NCBI RefSeq assembly: GCF_041146395.1
Contig: NC_090989.1
Coordinates: 245,138,843 to 245,202,842, forward strand
DNA from: Eulemur rufifrons
Lineage: Eukaryota; Chordata; Mammalia; Primates; Lemuridae
DNA: 64,000 nucleotides
Direction: 5' to 3'
This document shows, in pieces, positions 48,207 through 60,235 of the stretch. The stretch's first letter is position 1, and each line of letters starts with the position of its first letter. A program made the position numbers and the translations under genes. The notes below the pieces were generated by a model that worked only from the letters and a program-made list of their open reading frames with translations, was not told where the DNA came from and ran no database searches.

Positions 48207-48655
48207 TATCAGTCCAGTCAGCTATTACTGCAATATTGTTGTATAATAAACGGCACCCAAACTCACTAACTTCAAACAAGAAACATTTAACTGTCTTAGA
48301 GATTTGTGGGTTGGCAGCTACTCAGCACAGATAAGCTGCATTTTATGTTCTTGGTTCAAGGATGAAGATTGGGTATAGGTCTGTTCTGTATATAATATTC
48401 TGATTCTACATGGACCGAAAGTTACCTGGGGCATGCTTTCCTTAAGGTGAATCTCAGGAATGCAGTAGAATGAGTGGCAAAGTGTGAGATCACCTAAGGC
48501 CTTTTTTAGAATGGACATACTATCACCACTGTCCACATTCCTCTGTTCAAACTCACCAGTAGTGGGTAGCAGCATAAAGTTATTAATAGAAGGCAAAGGG
48601 AACAGAGAGAGCATTGAAATATTTCAAAAAATAATTCAATCTACTAAAGTAATGC
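48207..48655 (-). mobile_element. MLT1-like (MaLR) LTR inserted in a MIR
   Basis: 'tatcagtccagtcagctattactgcaatattgttgtataataaacggcacccaaactcactaacttcaaacaagaaacattta', 'agatttgtgggttggcagctactcagcacag' and 'ctcaggaatgcagtagaatgagtgg' fit a reverse MLT1-type LTR. It lies between two halves of one MIR. Confidence 0.75.
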
Positions 48656-48785
48656 TCATAAAAACTTTTTTAGGGAAACACTCAGAAAAGATGAGAAACT
48701 CAGGTAAAACCACATAATTAGGAAGTACGAGAGTCATATTTTAAACTCATGGCTGTCTAACTGCAGCCTAAGCTCTAAACTGCTA
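48656..48785 (-). repeat. MIR SINE, right part (split)
   Basis: 'aaaagatgagaaactcaggtaaaaccacataattaggaagtacgagagtcatattttaaactcatggctgtctaactgcagcctaagctc' is the rest of the reverse MIR from 48125. Confidence 0.75.
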
Positions 48786-51041
48786 TCCCATCAACCTGAC
48801 AGTATTCTTGAATCAAGGCTATGTACCAGGTCATGTTCAACTCCAGGCCCCTGGCCACAGGAATATTGTCGTGCTATACATTTTATCCTACCTGTTTAAT
48901 CATTAGTCTAAGAACTGATTTATTTGACCAATGATATATTCCAAAAAGCACAGGAACTCTTTTAAATATCTGATTTGTTGTTACCTATACTCTAAAATCA
49001 TTTTTTTTCAATTGAACTGGACATTTTGTCTATCCATAAACAGAAAGGTAGTTTATGGCATTGAACTTGACAAACTACTTTGTTGTAGGCACCTTTCTTA
49101 TAACATTTCCTTTTATAAAATTCTATAAGTGATTCTATAGATTTTATAGACTTTTAATTGCCTTTTCATGTAAGACCAAGGAAACAGGTATTATGAAAAT
49201 TTAGAACTTTGTTAATTTGTACATTGTCCCAATGAGTTTCTAATTTATCCATTTTGAGGAGATGTGTTTTCAGATTTAATAAAATTTGGATAACAATTAC
49301 TGTTATGAGAAAGTTACAAAAATTACATTGGTTCGCATATAGGTTGAATTGTTCCCTGTAGGAGATAAAACTGTCTTACCTTCTCCAAGATTAGTTTTTT
49401 TTTATAAATGTAAATGTCTGTTTCCTAATTCAATTAATGAAAATTTTATAGGGATTTTTGTTTCTTAATTTGGAGAAGACTTCAAAGGCTTTTAATAGCC
49501 AGTATGTGAAGAAACAGAATCACATCCAGCAATTAGAATCATCACATATCACCTTCACTTTGAACTCTCTTCAAAGGAAGACATTCTTATTTGGCTTTTA
49601 TTTTTTTTAAAAAAAGTTATATTTGATATATTTCTGTTCAAGTTCAAATATTCCACAGTAGAATTATATCATACCTGTAAAGGAATATTTGTGAGTCTTT
49701 ATGAGAGAATTATTACTTAGGGTACCAAAGTTTGAATATGTTTACTATAATAGTTATTATTAGAATAACTGTGATTGCAGTAATGCTATGCTTTCAAATA
49801 ATTGAGACTTAAATTTGAGAGAAAATAAAGTCTCTCTAAGACATAATAATTTAGCGGGACTTAATTTAGTATGATTTAAAAGTGGAAAAGGTGTCAAAAC
49901 CTGAGTGGAATAGAGACAAGAGGATTCATGAGTATCCAAACCAGTTTGCCGAAAAGTAATAAAGATTCAAGAAGAATCCCAGGCAAGACCCAAACTGGGA
50001 AGATAGAGTAAATCTGAAACACAACAAATCAGACTTCACATGATCTAGATCTAAGATCTGAGAAATTCCATTTTGTTTATATTTTGGAGAGCAGAGGACA
50101 AATGGTGAAAATAGAATTTTCATTCACATATTAAAATGTAGGAATGACATTTTCAGATAATTTATCATGTTACAGGAATTGTCCAGACAGGTAAGATACC
50201 TAGGCTTGAGGGTGGCATTTTTAGCTATGCTGGTTTCCAAATTGAATGTGAATGAATCTTTTTAATGAATAAATAAGCTATTTATTGACATAATAGCAGA
50301 CATGGCCTTGTAATACCAAGAGTTAGGACCTAAGATAAAGAGGAAATCTGTCCAATAATATAGCTTAAAATATAGAGGTTTACTGAAGGGAAAGATTGTA
50401 TTTTTCTTAATAAAATGTTTTGGATGTATAACACAAATGGTAGCCTTCAAAATGTTTTGATGATGAACCCCATCACTAAAAAATTATTAGTCCCAATGTC
50501 TATGTGTAGATACATAGATATATACATACATACACACACATATGTACACATAATTGATTATGATTATATAATGTGTATGGAAACACACATACATACACAT
50601 GTATACACACATACTATTTCTGTATTTATGTGTAGTTAATGTTTCAAAATATACCCTAAAGTGGAAATTTGGAAATGATAGAATATGAATAGAAACATAT
50701 TGTAATATTTTTTGTGCAGATTTTAGTGGTTAGCTTTTTACATGCTATGTGAGATGTGTTATACATTCCACTTCAGAGGTCAAATAAAAACAAACATAAA
50801 TTTTATAAGCATATTTTTAGACTATTCAGTGGGGGTGTGCACAATCAAAATATATGGGGAAGAATAAATTTATTTTGTTGCTAATATGTGTCTCTTTGTG
50901 TTTATAAACTGTGATTACATGGCAGCACACTGTTATAGACCAAAATAAAGCTGTTTATTTTTACTGAACATGCATTGAAGAAAATCTCACATCAATTCTC
51001 ATTTGTGGCACCTGAAAATATGATACTCAATTTCCTTTATT
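48786..51041. other. Unassigned sequence with a CA/TA-rich patch
   Basis: No gene or repeat family recognised. An interrupted TA/CA microsatellite lies at about 50508-50615. Confidence 0.5.
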
Positions 51042-51373
<332 letters not shown>

Positions 51374-51382
51374 AAAGAACTA

Positions 51383-52544
51383 TGACTTCTTTATTCAAAA
51401 TATGATACAGATTATTATAAAAGACTAGGCTATACATGGAAGTACAACAAAGAAATTAAAAATTAATCTCTAAATTGTACCATTCAGAAATAACCATTAT
51501 TAAGGTCTGTTAACAGTTTCTAAGGATGAACAGAGATAAAAAGATGAATCACACCATGAATCTATGGCATGAATGGGAGAGCTACAAGAGTGTGCCACTC
51601 TGGATGCAAGCAATAAGGGAGTATGCATTGATTGCAAGTAATTTGGAGACATTAATAAATTCAACTAAAAGTGAGCTTTTATAATGTCTTTATAATAATC
51701 TTATGCCAGTAATTCTAAACAATAACAGTGATAAAGTATTCCCCAATCAGAGTGGACCCCTGCTAATGTCACTCCTCCTTGGTACATCAATGAAAAGAAT
51801 GGACAATGGAAAGATGAATAGATGGATGGATAAGTATAAATACATTTGTAGGTAGAGTTTATGATAAAATTAATTTATTTTATTTTATTTAACAAAATGA
51901 AAATAAATTCATATGAAACTTAAGAGAGAACCAAGAATAAGGGAAATATTTACTATCTAAAATCTAGTTCTGACATTAATATTATTTTAAATGTTAATTT
52001 ATAAGAATCATCATTTTAATCACAAGTTTCAACTCTAGACCATGACTATTTATTCTCTGCTCTGAAAGATAAGAAAAAATTTTTCCAACTCTGTCTTCCT
52101 CTATATTGCTATTTATACATTATCAAGAGTTATTACAATTATGCCCTGTTGTATAACTGTCATTTTCAGGTATTTTTTCTTTGTCTTATATTTAAATTAA
52201 TCCATGACTATTCATAGTCCAGGTAGTATGATTATTCTATCCCTTCAATTTTTTATTTTAATTTTTCCTTTAGTTGGCTGGATTTTATGACCTTGTTGTC
52301 TATTGTCCTCTCCCCAAAATGAGATCTTGCACACTCTATTCCCTAGTTTTGCATGTTTGAAAAGTTTTGTCTGTCACATATATTAATAATACTTTAATTA
52401 TACTAATTAATAATTTCATACTTTATAATAATTTTGTCAGGGTATTTCTTCGAGATAGGATACGCTTTCAATTTGTGGCATCAAGTATTTATTTCAATAA
52501 GTCAATCTTTATTGTATCATTGTAAATATCAATACTATATCTTG
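51383..52544. other. Unassigned sequence
   Basis: No repeat or gene recognised. Confidence 0.5.
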
Positions 52545-52672
52545 AGTTTATTTTTTATTGACAATGTACAATTGTACATATTTATGGAGTACATAGTGAT
52601 GTTTCAATAGATGTAAAGTATAGTGATCATATCAGTAATTATCTCCATCTCAAATAATTGTCACTTCTATAA
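52545..52672 (-). mobile_element. LINE-1 3'UTR terminus
   Basis: 'tattgacaatgtacaattgtacatatttatggagtacatagtgatgtttcaatagatg' is the last part of an L1MA-type 3'UTR in reverse ('...cccataaatatgtacaat'). Confidence 0.88.
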
Positions 52673-52675
52673 GAC

Positions 52676-53575
52676 AACCTACAGAATGGGAGAAAATATT
52701 TGCAAATTATTCATCTTTTAGGGGATTAATATCCAGAATACACAAAAAACTCAAACATCTCAACATGAAAAAAATATCTGATTTAAAAATTGGGCAAATG
52801 ATTTGAGCAGAAGTTCCTTAAAAGAGGACATACAAATAACCAACAAATATATGACAAAATGCTCAACATCATTAATAATCAGAAAAATGCAAAGCAAAAC
52901 CACAATGAGGTATCATCTCACCCCAATTAGGGTGGCTATTATAAAAAAGACAAAAAATAACAAATGCTTGTGGGGATGAGGAGAAAAAGGAACTCTTATA
53001 CACTGTTGATGGGATGTAAACTAGTACAGCCACTATGGAGAACAATATGGAGGCTCCTCAAAAACTATAAACAGAACTACCACATGATCCAGCAGTCCCA
53101 TGACTGGACATTTATCCAAAGGAAAGGAGATAAGTATATCAAGGAGACATCCACATGTTTATTGTGGCACTATTCACAATAGCCAATATGTGGAATCAAC
53201 CTATGTGTCCAAAAACAGATAAATGGGTTAAGAAAAAGTGATATATATGCAATGAAATGCTATTCAGCCATAAAAAAATAATGAAATCATGTCATTCATG
53301 GCAACATGGATGGAACTGGAGATCACTATGTTAAGTGAAAATAAGCCAGGAACAGAAAGTTAAGCACCACATGTTTTCATCCATGTATGGAAGTTAAAAC
53401 AGTTGATCTCACAATGAACAGTAGGAGCTGGGAAGGGTAGGGGAAAGGAAAGTGTAGGGAGAGGTGTGTTAAAGGATACAAAATTACAGGTAGATAAGAA
53501 GAATAAGTTTAGCATTCTATACCACTGTAGGATGACTACAGTTAACAATAACTTACTATCCATCAATTTTTAATT
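52676..53575 (+). mobile_element. LINE-1 ORF2 C-terminus and 3'UTR
   Basis: Well-preserved ORF2 end: 'gaatgggagaaaatatttgcaaattattcatc', 'aatgcaaagcaaaaccacaatgaggtatcatctcaccccaatta', 'aatatggaggctcctcaaaaac', 'gccataaaaaaataatgaaatcatg', then 3'UTR up to 'ctacagttaacaataacttac'. The true 3' tip and poly-A are absent. It lies tail-away from the reverse 3'UTR piece at 52545. The 72-codon frame at 52964-53182 is a remnant within ORF2. Confidence 0.95.
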
Positions 53576-54375
53576 GATTAATTAATTCTCTTTTATTCCT
53601 TTTGTAATTTTCTTTAGGAATATCAGTTATTATGTATATCTATTTTGTAACTTTCCTTGATATATTCTCTCTAATGAGATTTGAGAGTCCTTTGATCTTT
53701 CTCATTTTATTTCATGTGATCTCCTTGAGCTGCCAACCATATCCCTAACTATGCTTTCCATCACGTTTATTGAGTTTTACATTATTCAAATGTGGCTTTC
53801 GTCTATGAGTTGCTTTAAATTTACTCTGTCATTTCTTTCTGGAGTACCATAATCCTATACTCTCTCTTTTGAATGCTCACATGTATTCGGGGCGTGTGTG
53901 TGTGTGTGTGTGTGTGTGTGTATCTGTTGCCCTAGATGTCCATCTTCTCTCCATTTTCAAGATTCAGGGTTTTACTGTGGTTTGGGTCACAGGTCCATGA
54001 ATTGTGAATGGATGGCAGTTTCTGTTTGTTGCCCTCCTTCATTCAACATTGTTTCTGTTTTTTTCTGGGAGATACGAAATGACATGTCAGCATTTCTCCT
54101 TGAACGGTACTTCCTTCCCTTGTCATTCTCTTACATGGAATGGGTCTCTACAGGGACTGTTTCCATTTTGTTCGTGGTTTTTCTGATCAAAACATCACCG
54201 ATTGTGGTACTCAGTATCTTACACTTACTCTTTTTTGTTGTTGTTGATGTTGCTAGCTTTCTTTAAGGAACTTTTACATCCTGACCAACGTCAGAAAATT
54301 TATTAATTTTCAGAATCCTACCCATTTTTGGTTATATTTCATAGTATTTGCTTTATAGGATTTTATTTGGGTTAT
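53576..54375. other. Unassigned sequence
   Basis: No family recognised. It includes a (TG)n tract at 53891-53922, which creates the cysteine/valine start of a 122-codon frame (53898-54266) with no motif. Confidence 0.5.
53891..53922 (+). repeat. (TG)n microsatellite
   Basis: About 14 uninterrupted TG units. Confidence 0.97.
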
Positions 54376-54434
54376 GGCCATGCTATGGTCTGAATGTTTG
54401 TGTCCCCACAAAATTCTTATGTTGAAATCCTAAC
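54376..54434 (+). mobile_element. MaLR-like LTR, 5' part (split)
   Basis: 'atggccatgctatggtctgaatgtttgtgtccccacaaaattcttatgttgaaatcctaact' is the 5' end of a MaLR-type LTR. It breaks at CTAACT and resumes near 55030. Confidence 0.9.
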
Positions 54435-55025
54435 TCGCAATAGCCAAGATATAGAATCACCTAAGTGTCCATCAATGGATGAATGAATAAAGAAATTGTG
54501 GTATATATACACAATAAAATACAATTTAGCCTTAAAAAAGAAGGAAACCCTAATATTTGCAACAACATCAATGAACCTGGAAGACTTGCTAAGTGAAATA
54601 GGCCAGTCACAGAATGATGAATTCTGCATGATTTCACTTATATGTGGAATCTAAGAAACTCTAACTCTTAGAAGTAGAACATAGAAAGGTTATTACCAGA
54701 AGATGGTGGCTGTGGAGAGGAAATGAAGAGATGTAGTTGAAAGGCTACAAAATTTCAGCTAGACAGGAGGAGGAAGTTTTTGAGATCTATTACACAATAT
54801 GGTGACTATAGTTAATGTGTATTTTAAAATTCCTAAAAGAGTAAATTTCAAATGTCTCACCACAAAAAATAAGTGAAGTGAACGATAATTAGCTTGATTT
54901 AATCATTCTACTTTGTATACATATATCAAAACATCACATTGTACCCCATAAATATGTGCAATTATCATTTTTCAGTTAAAAAATAATAATTTTTGAAGGT
55001 AGGAGTCTTGGAAAAAATAAAAAGA
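54435..55025 (+). mobile_element. LINE-1 3' end inserted in the LTR
   Basis: 'gcaatagccaagatatagaatcacctaagtgtccatcaatggatgaatg', 'aagtgaaataggccagtcacagaatgatgaattctgcatgatttcacttatatg' and 'accccataaatatgtgcaattatc' are the ORF2 end and 3'UTR of an L1, followed by an A-rich tail. CTAACT occurs on both sides as a probable target-site duplication remnant. Confidence 0.9.
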
Positions 55026-55029
55026 ATGC

Positions 55030-55328
55030 TAACTAGAAGGTGGGGTCTTTGGAAGGTGGTTAGACCATGAGTGTAGAGCTCCAATGAATGGGATTGGTGT
55101 TCTTATAAAAGTGGCCAGAGGGAGCTCATATGACCCTTTCACCAAGTGAGGACAGAATGAGAAGATGCCATCTATGATAAAGCCAGCCCTCATGAGAAAT
55201 CAAATCTGCTGGTACCTTGATCTTGGACATTCTAGTTTTCAGAATAGTAAGAAATAAATTTCTATTGTTTATAAGCTATTTAGTCTATGGTACTTTTTTT
55301 TTATATGAGCCCAAATGGACTAAGACAG
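55030..55328 (+). mobile_element. MaLR-like LTR, 3' part (split)
   Basis: 'ctaactagaaggtggggtctttggaaggtggttagaccatgag', 'ccttgatcttggacattctagttttcagaatagtaagaaataaatttctattgtttataagc' and a 'cccaaatggactaagacagg' end complete the LTR begun at 54376. The AATAAA polyadenylation signal is present. Confidence 0.92.
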
Positions 55329-55479
55329 GACATTTATTTATTTTTATATCAAACTTCTTTTTTCTCTTTCATGTGTTGGAGGGCAGTATGTGGGTTATGT
55401 GGTTTTAGCAGGAAAGATAAAAGTAAATTGCTTTAATCCACTATTTATACTAGAAATACCTAAGAGATTTTAATCTCCA

Positions 55480-55755
55480 ATTTAAATGCATGTTATGTAT
55501 GTATTTTCAATTTGCTGATAGCCACATGATATATTTTATTTAATTTACTACACCTAAAATATTATAAATCAATGTATAATCAATACTTAAATTATTACTA
55601 AAATATCTTACATTCTCTTTCTGTATTAGTCTTCAAAATCCAATGTGTGTTTTACACTTATAAGACATTTCAATTTGGAGTAGGCACATTTCAAGTGCTT
55701 AAAATTCACATGTAGCTTGTGGCTATCATATTGGAGAGTGCAGGTCTAGCATATA
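55480..55755 (-). mobile_element. Non-autonomous DNA transposon relic (hAT-like)
   Basis: 'gtattagtcttcaaaatccaatgtgtgttttacacttataagacatttcaatttgg' and 'tttcaagtgcttaaaattcacatgtagcttgtggctatcatattggagagtgcagg' match one end of an old, abundant MER-type DNA element whose end reads 'CTGTCCAATA-GGTAGCCA'. Family name not certain. Confidence 0.65.
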
Positions 55756-55759
55756 ATAC

Positions 55760-56339
55760 AGTAGATACTCCAAAATTACAGTTAAATTATCATCATCATT
55801 GACATGTATAAGTATTTAAGATGGAATTGAAATCTCTAATGCATGCCATAGGGTCAGACAGAGAGTCTTGGATTGGAATACTGAAGATGTTAGGTTATGA
55901 TTCCTCAGAGTATTCCCTCTTCATCTATAAATGAGAATAATTCAGGGAAGCTTTCAAGAGTTCTGTGAGATATTATATATAAAATTGTCTATTATATTTT
56001 CTAAAGATACTAAATGTAGAATAAATGGAATATCAACTGTGTTAACCTTGAGCTCTCTTGTACCACAGAAAGAAGTATTTTTCAGTATTCACAGATTTTG
56101 TTTATTGACAAAACGTAATATTTACTATATTAACAGTACACCTTTACTTCCTACCTTCACCTCTGCCTCTGTGCTTTCTCAGCCAGCATTGTTCCTGGGT
56201 TGCCCTCTTTTCACTATCCACATTATGAATGAAAGAGCCAGGATAAAGTCAAGGGTGGAATGTGAAAGACTGAAAAAACGACTAGAGGAGGGCTGTGACA
56301 GGCCTTTTCAATCTGGGAGCCTACCTGCATTTGCTAATT
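55760..56339. other. Unassigned sequence, part MIR-like
   Basis: A forward MIR-like scrap lies at about 55850-55980 ('gattcctcagagtattccctcttcatctataaatgagaataattcagg'). The 139-codon frame 55931-56350 starts in this scrap and runs to the edge of the LTR piece. It has no known domain. Confidence 0.5.
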
Positions 56340-56720
56340 GGTGCTTATAGAAGGTAGACTCCTACACACCCACAGAGACTGGCAGACAGGACCCCAATCT
56401 TTCTTGACAATTACATTTAAAATGGGTAGTTCTCAGGTTCTTGAGAAAGACCTTCCTGGGTTGCAGAAGATTTACATTTCCAAGGGGCAGAGAAAAGATA
56501 TAAAATTGCAAGTTTTCTGAAGTAAATGTTCTGAGCAAAGAGAACTCAGAGGCTTACAGTCAGGAGGAAGCCTGTCTAGCTTTAGTCAAGCTGAGGGGAG
56601 TGTTAAGGTTGTCTTGGTCATTGCTCACAGGTGTAGGCACTAGAGATACTTTCTAAGACAAATATGGTCCCTGACAGTTGGGTAGGAAAATCAGGGTCAG
56701 ATATATCTTTAGAGGCAGTA
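56335..56720 (-). mobile_element. ERV LTR (MER21-like), reverse copy
   Basis: Its reverse complement matches the plus-strand LTR at 58010-58545 in order: 'cttaac-ctcagcttgact', 'tttgctcagaacatttacttcagaaaacttgcaatt', 'gtaaatcttct', 'ttctcaag-acct', 'agtctc--gggtg', 'taagcaccaattagcaaa'. It lacks the right-hand 'gcttaaaacctctcc' part. Confidence 0.7.
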
Positions 56721-56999
56721 ATGTCTGTTCTTGCATGGGAGAGAAGGTGGAGATATGACAGAGAGAGAGAGAAAGAGACAGTGTGCATGACACATCGGGC
56801 AGAAAAAGTGGAAGTAGATTAAACAAGGGCTTGAAATGGAGGTAAGATGTGAGTTACCTAAAAATCTTAGCAGTAACATCAAACTGCAATGACCATGGCC
56901 AGGTAGACAAATATATGAGTTTAGCCAACCAGTTGTCATGTAGCAAGGAGTGTTGATGGTTGTGGTAAATTTGAGAGTATTTGCCCAGACTTATTACCA

Positions 57000-57075
57000 A
57001 TGCAGTTTCAGGCCCCACCCAGACTTACTAGATCTGAAGCTGCATTTTCACAAGATCTTAAAGGGATCTTAGTTA
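57000..57075 (+). repeat. MER5-like fragment
   Basis: 'ttcaggccccacccagacttactagatctgaagctgcattttcacaagatc' matches the middle of a MER5-type hAT element. Confidence 0.6.
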
Positions 57076-57079
57076 GAGA

Positions 57080-58005
57080 AGCATAGCTTACATGCCTCCC
57101 CAAATAACAATGTTTCTCTTACCACTTGCTTGCATTGGTTGTGATCATTTACAACACCTCAGCCACACAGCAGCACTTAGAAGGGAGGGACATTTTTTTG
57201 CTCTCTAAATATTTGCTTTGACAACAGATTTTCTGAGTGAATGAAAGTGTTGCCCTATAGATGACCTATGTAAAATTATTCTTGCAGGTTGGCCCTCATG
57301 TCACTCAGGATTAATCACATGTATTTACTTATGAAAGTAAGAATTTCAAATATAGCCCTGCATCACATTCTGGAATACATTTTCGTATGCAAGGGGAAAA
57401 GACAAACACATAACTATTACATATTCTTTAAAACAAAGGGAAGAAACAGTAACAAAACATATTAATGTGGTTTTATGGCTGAGAATTTTAAAACAAGCAT
57501 CATGGAATGTAAAGTTATAGTCCTCATAGGAATCATAACTGGGCTGTAAGGCAAATATATATTAAGGCATAAATATAAGAGTCTATACAGTAATAGAAAA
57601 TACTACAACCAGATGTGCCAAGAGCCTAAATTATAATTGACATGGGAACCATAGATTTGGAACTTCATACCGCTTAGAATTTAAATTTTTCTGAAACACT
57701 GAAATAATATGAAGGCATCCAGGTTACCACAGCGTGGGTATGATATAAATATGAGGAGGTCATATCAGCACCAAATAGTTAATGATATTTTATTTATATC
57801 ATCTAGACAATTTAATTAAAGGAATAATCAATTACATACTTATTTAAATAAAGGTGCTCATAAGTTTTATATAATGCATATGAAATCAATCACCATAACG
57901 ATACATGGAATTACAGGCAGTCTAAGTACAGGTGGCATAAAAACTCATTAATTTTGACTCATTAACTTGGAATTCATGATAATATAGATGAGGAAACTCA
58001 TAGGC
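57080..58005. other. Unassigned sequence between two LTRs
   Basis: No family recognised. Confidence 0.5.
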
Positions 58006-58009
58006 AGTT

Positions 58010-58545
58010 GGTAGTAGAAGAAGTCTTTTGAGAACAACAAGGCTGGAGGTTTGTCAGCTATGCTTTTCAGGGGTGGGGGTATTGACCAACATGGCCTTAA
58101 CATTTCTCTGAGCTTGACTTGAGAGATTTCTTCCTAAATATAGGCCCCTGATCTCCTTTTTCTCAGAACATTTACTTTAGAAAACTTGCAATTATAAATT
58201 CTATCTTTGCCTCTTTGAGATGTAAATCTTCTACACCCTTGTTTTTCTCAAGGACCTAGAGCATCCCTTTGAAATATAATCATCAAGAGAGATAGTGACC
58301 TTATCTCCCAGTCTCAACGGGAGGGTAGAAGTTTAATTTGTTTAAGCACCAATTAGCAAACATAGATGGTCTAATCACCTTGGCCAATCTACTCCTTAAT
58401 ATCTTCCAGTGCTTTGCCACTACCTTGCTCCAAGGCTTAAAACCTCTCCAGCCTTTTTCCTTCGGGGGAGTTGATTGAGTTCAATCTCTCTTCCCTATTG
58501 CCAAAATCTTGACCCCTACTGAAATAGTCTTGACAGTTTGAGAGT
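58010..58545 (+). mobile_element. ERV LTR (MER21-like), forward copy
   Basis: Contains 'ttttctcagaacatttactttagaaaacttgcaatt', 'gagatgtaaatcttctacaccc', 'agcaccaattagcaaacatagatgg', 'agtgctttgccactaccttgctccaaggcttaaaacctctccagcc' and 'gggggagttgattgagttcaatctctcttcccta'. These suggest the R/U5 side of an ERVL-type LTR. The name MER21-like is from memory. Confidence 0.7.

Positions 58546-58550
<5 letters not shown>

Positions 58551-58585
<35 letters not shown>
58551..58585 (+). repeat. (TG)n microsatellite
   Basis: About 17 TG units directly after the LTR. Confidence 0.97.
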
Positions 58586-58588
<3 letters not shown>

Positions 58589-58749
58589 GAGGGGCTCCCT
58601 CCCAAGGGACATTATGGTCAAGTCTTTGCCACTTTACTTCCACTGAAAACAGTTTTGTGTTTAGTCTGTTTTATATATTGAAGTTTTTTCCTAAAATTGT
58701 ATTTAAACAAAAATCACCATGGTATTAAAAACATTTAGAAAAGCTTACT

Positions 58750-58885
58750 TTAAGAATTATTTCATTTTCAGATGAGATTAACAGAAACCTCAAGAGGGTA
58801 AGAGATTCACTGGAAAGCCCAAAATCCCACTGTGAGCAGCAGCTCTAGAGCCCTGAGATGCTGCTCCAATGCCCTTTAAATGTTA
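58750..58885 (-). repeat. Probable MIR SINE
   Basis: 'atttcattttcagatgagattaacagaaacctcaagagggtaag' and 'ccactgtgagcagcagctctagagccctgagatgctgctccaatgcc' resemble a reverse MIR. Confidence 0.65.
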
Positions 58886-59324
58886 TTTTTGTATCATCAA
58901 AGAAAACAATGTGAACTAGGCAATGTAAGAGAAACAGGAAGAATGGTTAACCTACTTAAAAGGACAATCTTCAAGTGCCTGAGGAACATTCATTTGCATG
59001 TAACCAATTCATATGCAAATTAGAAATAATCTTTATTTAGTGCCTTTGTGAACATTTATTAGCCATTAGTTGGGTTACTTTATTTACTTGAATGCTCATT
59101 TTCCTAAATTCTGCATAACCATGTACTGTATTATAAACCTAACATTGAAAATGTACAACATTGAAAAATGTACAACAAAGAAATAAACAGAATCCAACAC
59201 CAGTAGTTCAAATAGTGGCTTTATCCAATGTATTAATATTTACAAGAAATGAGTAATTCTTTAGTATTTTCAGTTGAAAGGTGACTTAGGGCAGATAATC
59301 ACAAAGGAATCAAGTAGGCTGAGA

Positions 59325-59520
59325 TGTTTAACTTTGCAGTCACACTTCTTCATTTGTAAAATGCTCAATAATCCCTCACTTTGTACTACTTTTATGAAGA
59401 TGATGAAAATGTATTTAAAGTGTTGAGGCAGTACTAAGCCCCTAGTAGAGGCTCAACATGGTGGTGTTAGTATCTAACATCACAATAAGTGTCATAATCA
59501 TCATCATCATCATCACATCA
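59325..59520 (+). repeat. MIR SINE with terminal (ATC)n
   Basis: 'cacacttcttcatttgtaaaatgctcaataatc', 'tgaggcagtactaagcccctagtagaggctcaaca' and an (ATC)n run at about 59497-59513 give a forward MIR. Confidence 0.8.
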
Positions 59521-59895
59521 TCTTCTTTAGCCTTTACACTGTATCCCTAATACAATTTGCCTAAATGCTAACAATTATTTTGACACTAGTTCCAGCTAGG
59601 TACTGTGGAAGCCTACAATCAAAAGCTGCCATCTTTGGTTCCTAACTCAATGTTGAATTTAATTTAACCAAAAAACTCCAATTAGTACAAATTTGTTTCA
59701 GGTGTTCTTAATTGTACTAATTTAAGGCAAATGATAATGACCAATAAATTGGGTTGTGTCATTCTATCAATATAGGTATGGCCAATACTTCTTGATCCTT
59801 TTCAGTGATGTCTCTTTACAAAACTTTAGTAAACTATTTTATGAGAATGAATAACAAAAATAATAGCAAAATTTTTAAGTATTAGTCATGGAAAT
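59521..59895. other. Unassigned sequence
   Basis: No family recognised. Confidence 0.5.
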
Positions 59896-59907
59896 ATGCA
59901 TCAAATA
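59896..59907 (+). repeat. Target-site duplication, left copy (Alu at 59908)
   Basis: ATGCATCAAATA is repeated exactly at 60224-60235. Confidence 0.95.
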
Positions 59908-60223
59908 GATCTGGTTGCAGTGGCTCACACTTGTAATCCCAATGACTCAGGAGGCTGGGGTGGTAGGATTGCTTCAGCCCAGGAGTTCAAGACCAACCTG
60001 GGCAACATTGTAAGAACCCCCAACTCATTCATTCATTCATAAATAAATAAATAAATAAATAAGCCAGGTGTGGTGGTATACACCTATAGTCCCACCTACT
60101 CGGGAGGCTGAGGCAGAAGTATTTTTTGAGCCCAGGAGTTCAAGGATGAAGTGAGCTATGATCTTGCCACTGCACTCTAGCCTGCATGACAAAGCAAGAC
60201 CCCATCTCTAATAAAAAACAAAG
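59908..60223 (+). mobile_element. Alu SINE, older type
   Basis: Dimeric Alu (GATCTGGTTGCAGTGGCTCAC to 'gcaagaccccatctctaataaaaaac'). The A-rich linker between the monomers has grown into an (ATTC)n/(AAAT)n microsatellite at about 60025-60063. A perfect 12-base target-site duplication flanks it, and it has no lemur-type inter-monomer block. Confidence 0.95.
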
Positions 60224-60235
60224 ATGCATCAAATA

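Noticed and set aside
52676..53575. Possible active LINE-1
   Set aside because: Only the last part of ORF2 and some 3'UTR are present, frames are broken and there is no 5' region.
53898..54266. 122-codon plus-strand frame
   Set aside because: Begins in a (TG)n tract that gives repeated Cys-Val. The rest shows no motif.
55931..56350. 139-codon plus-strand frame as a gene
   Set aside because: It starts in a MIR-like scrap and runs to the LTR edge, with no recognisable domain, promoter or splice context.
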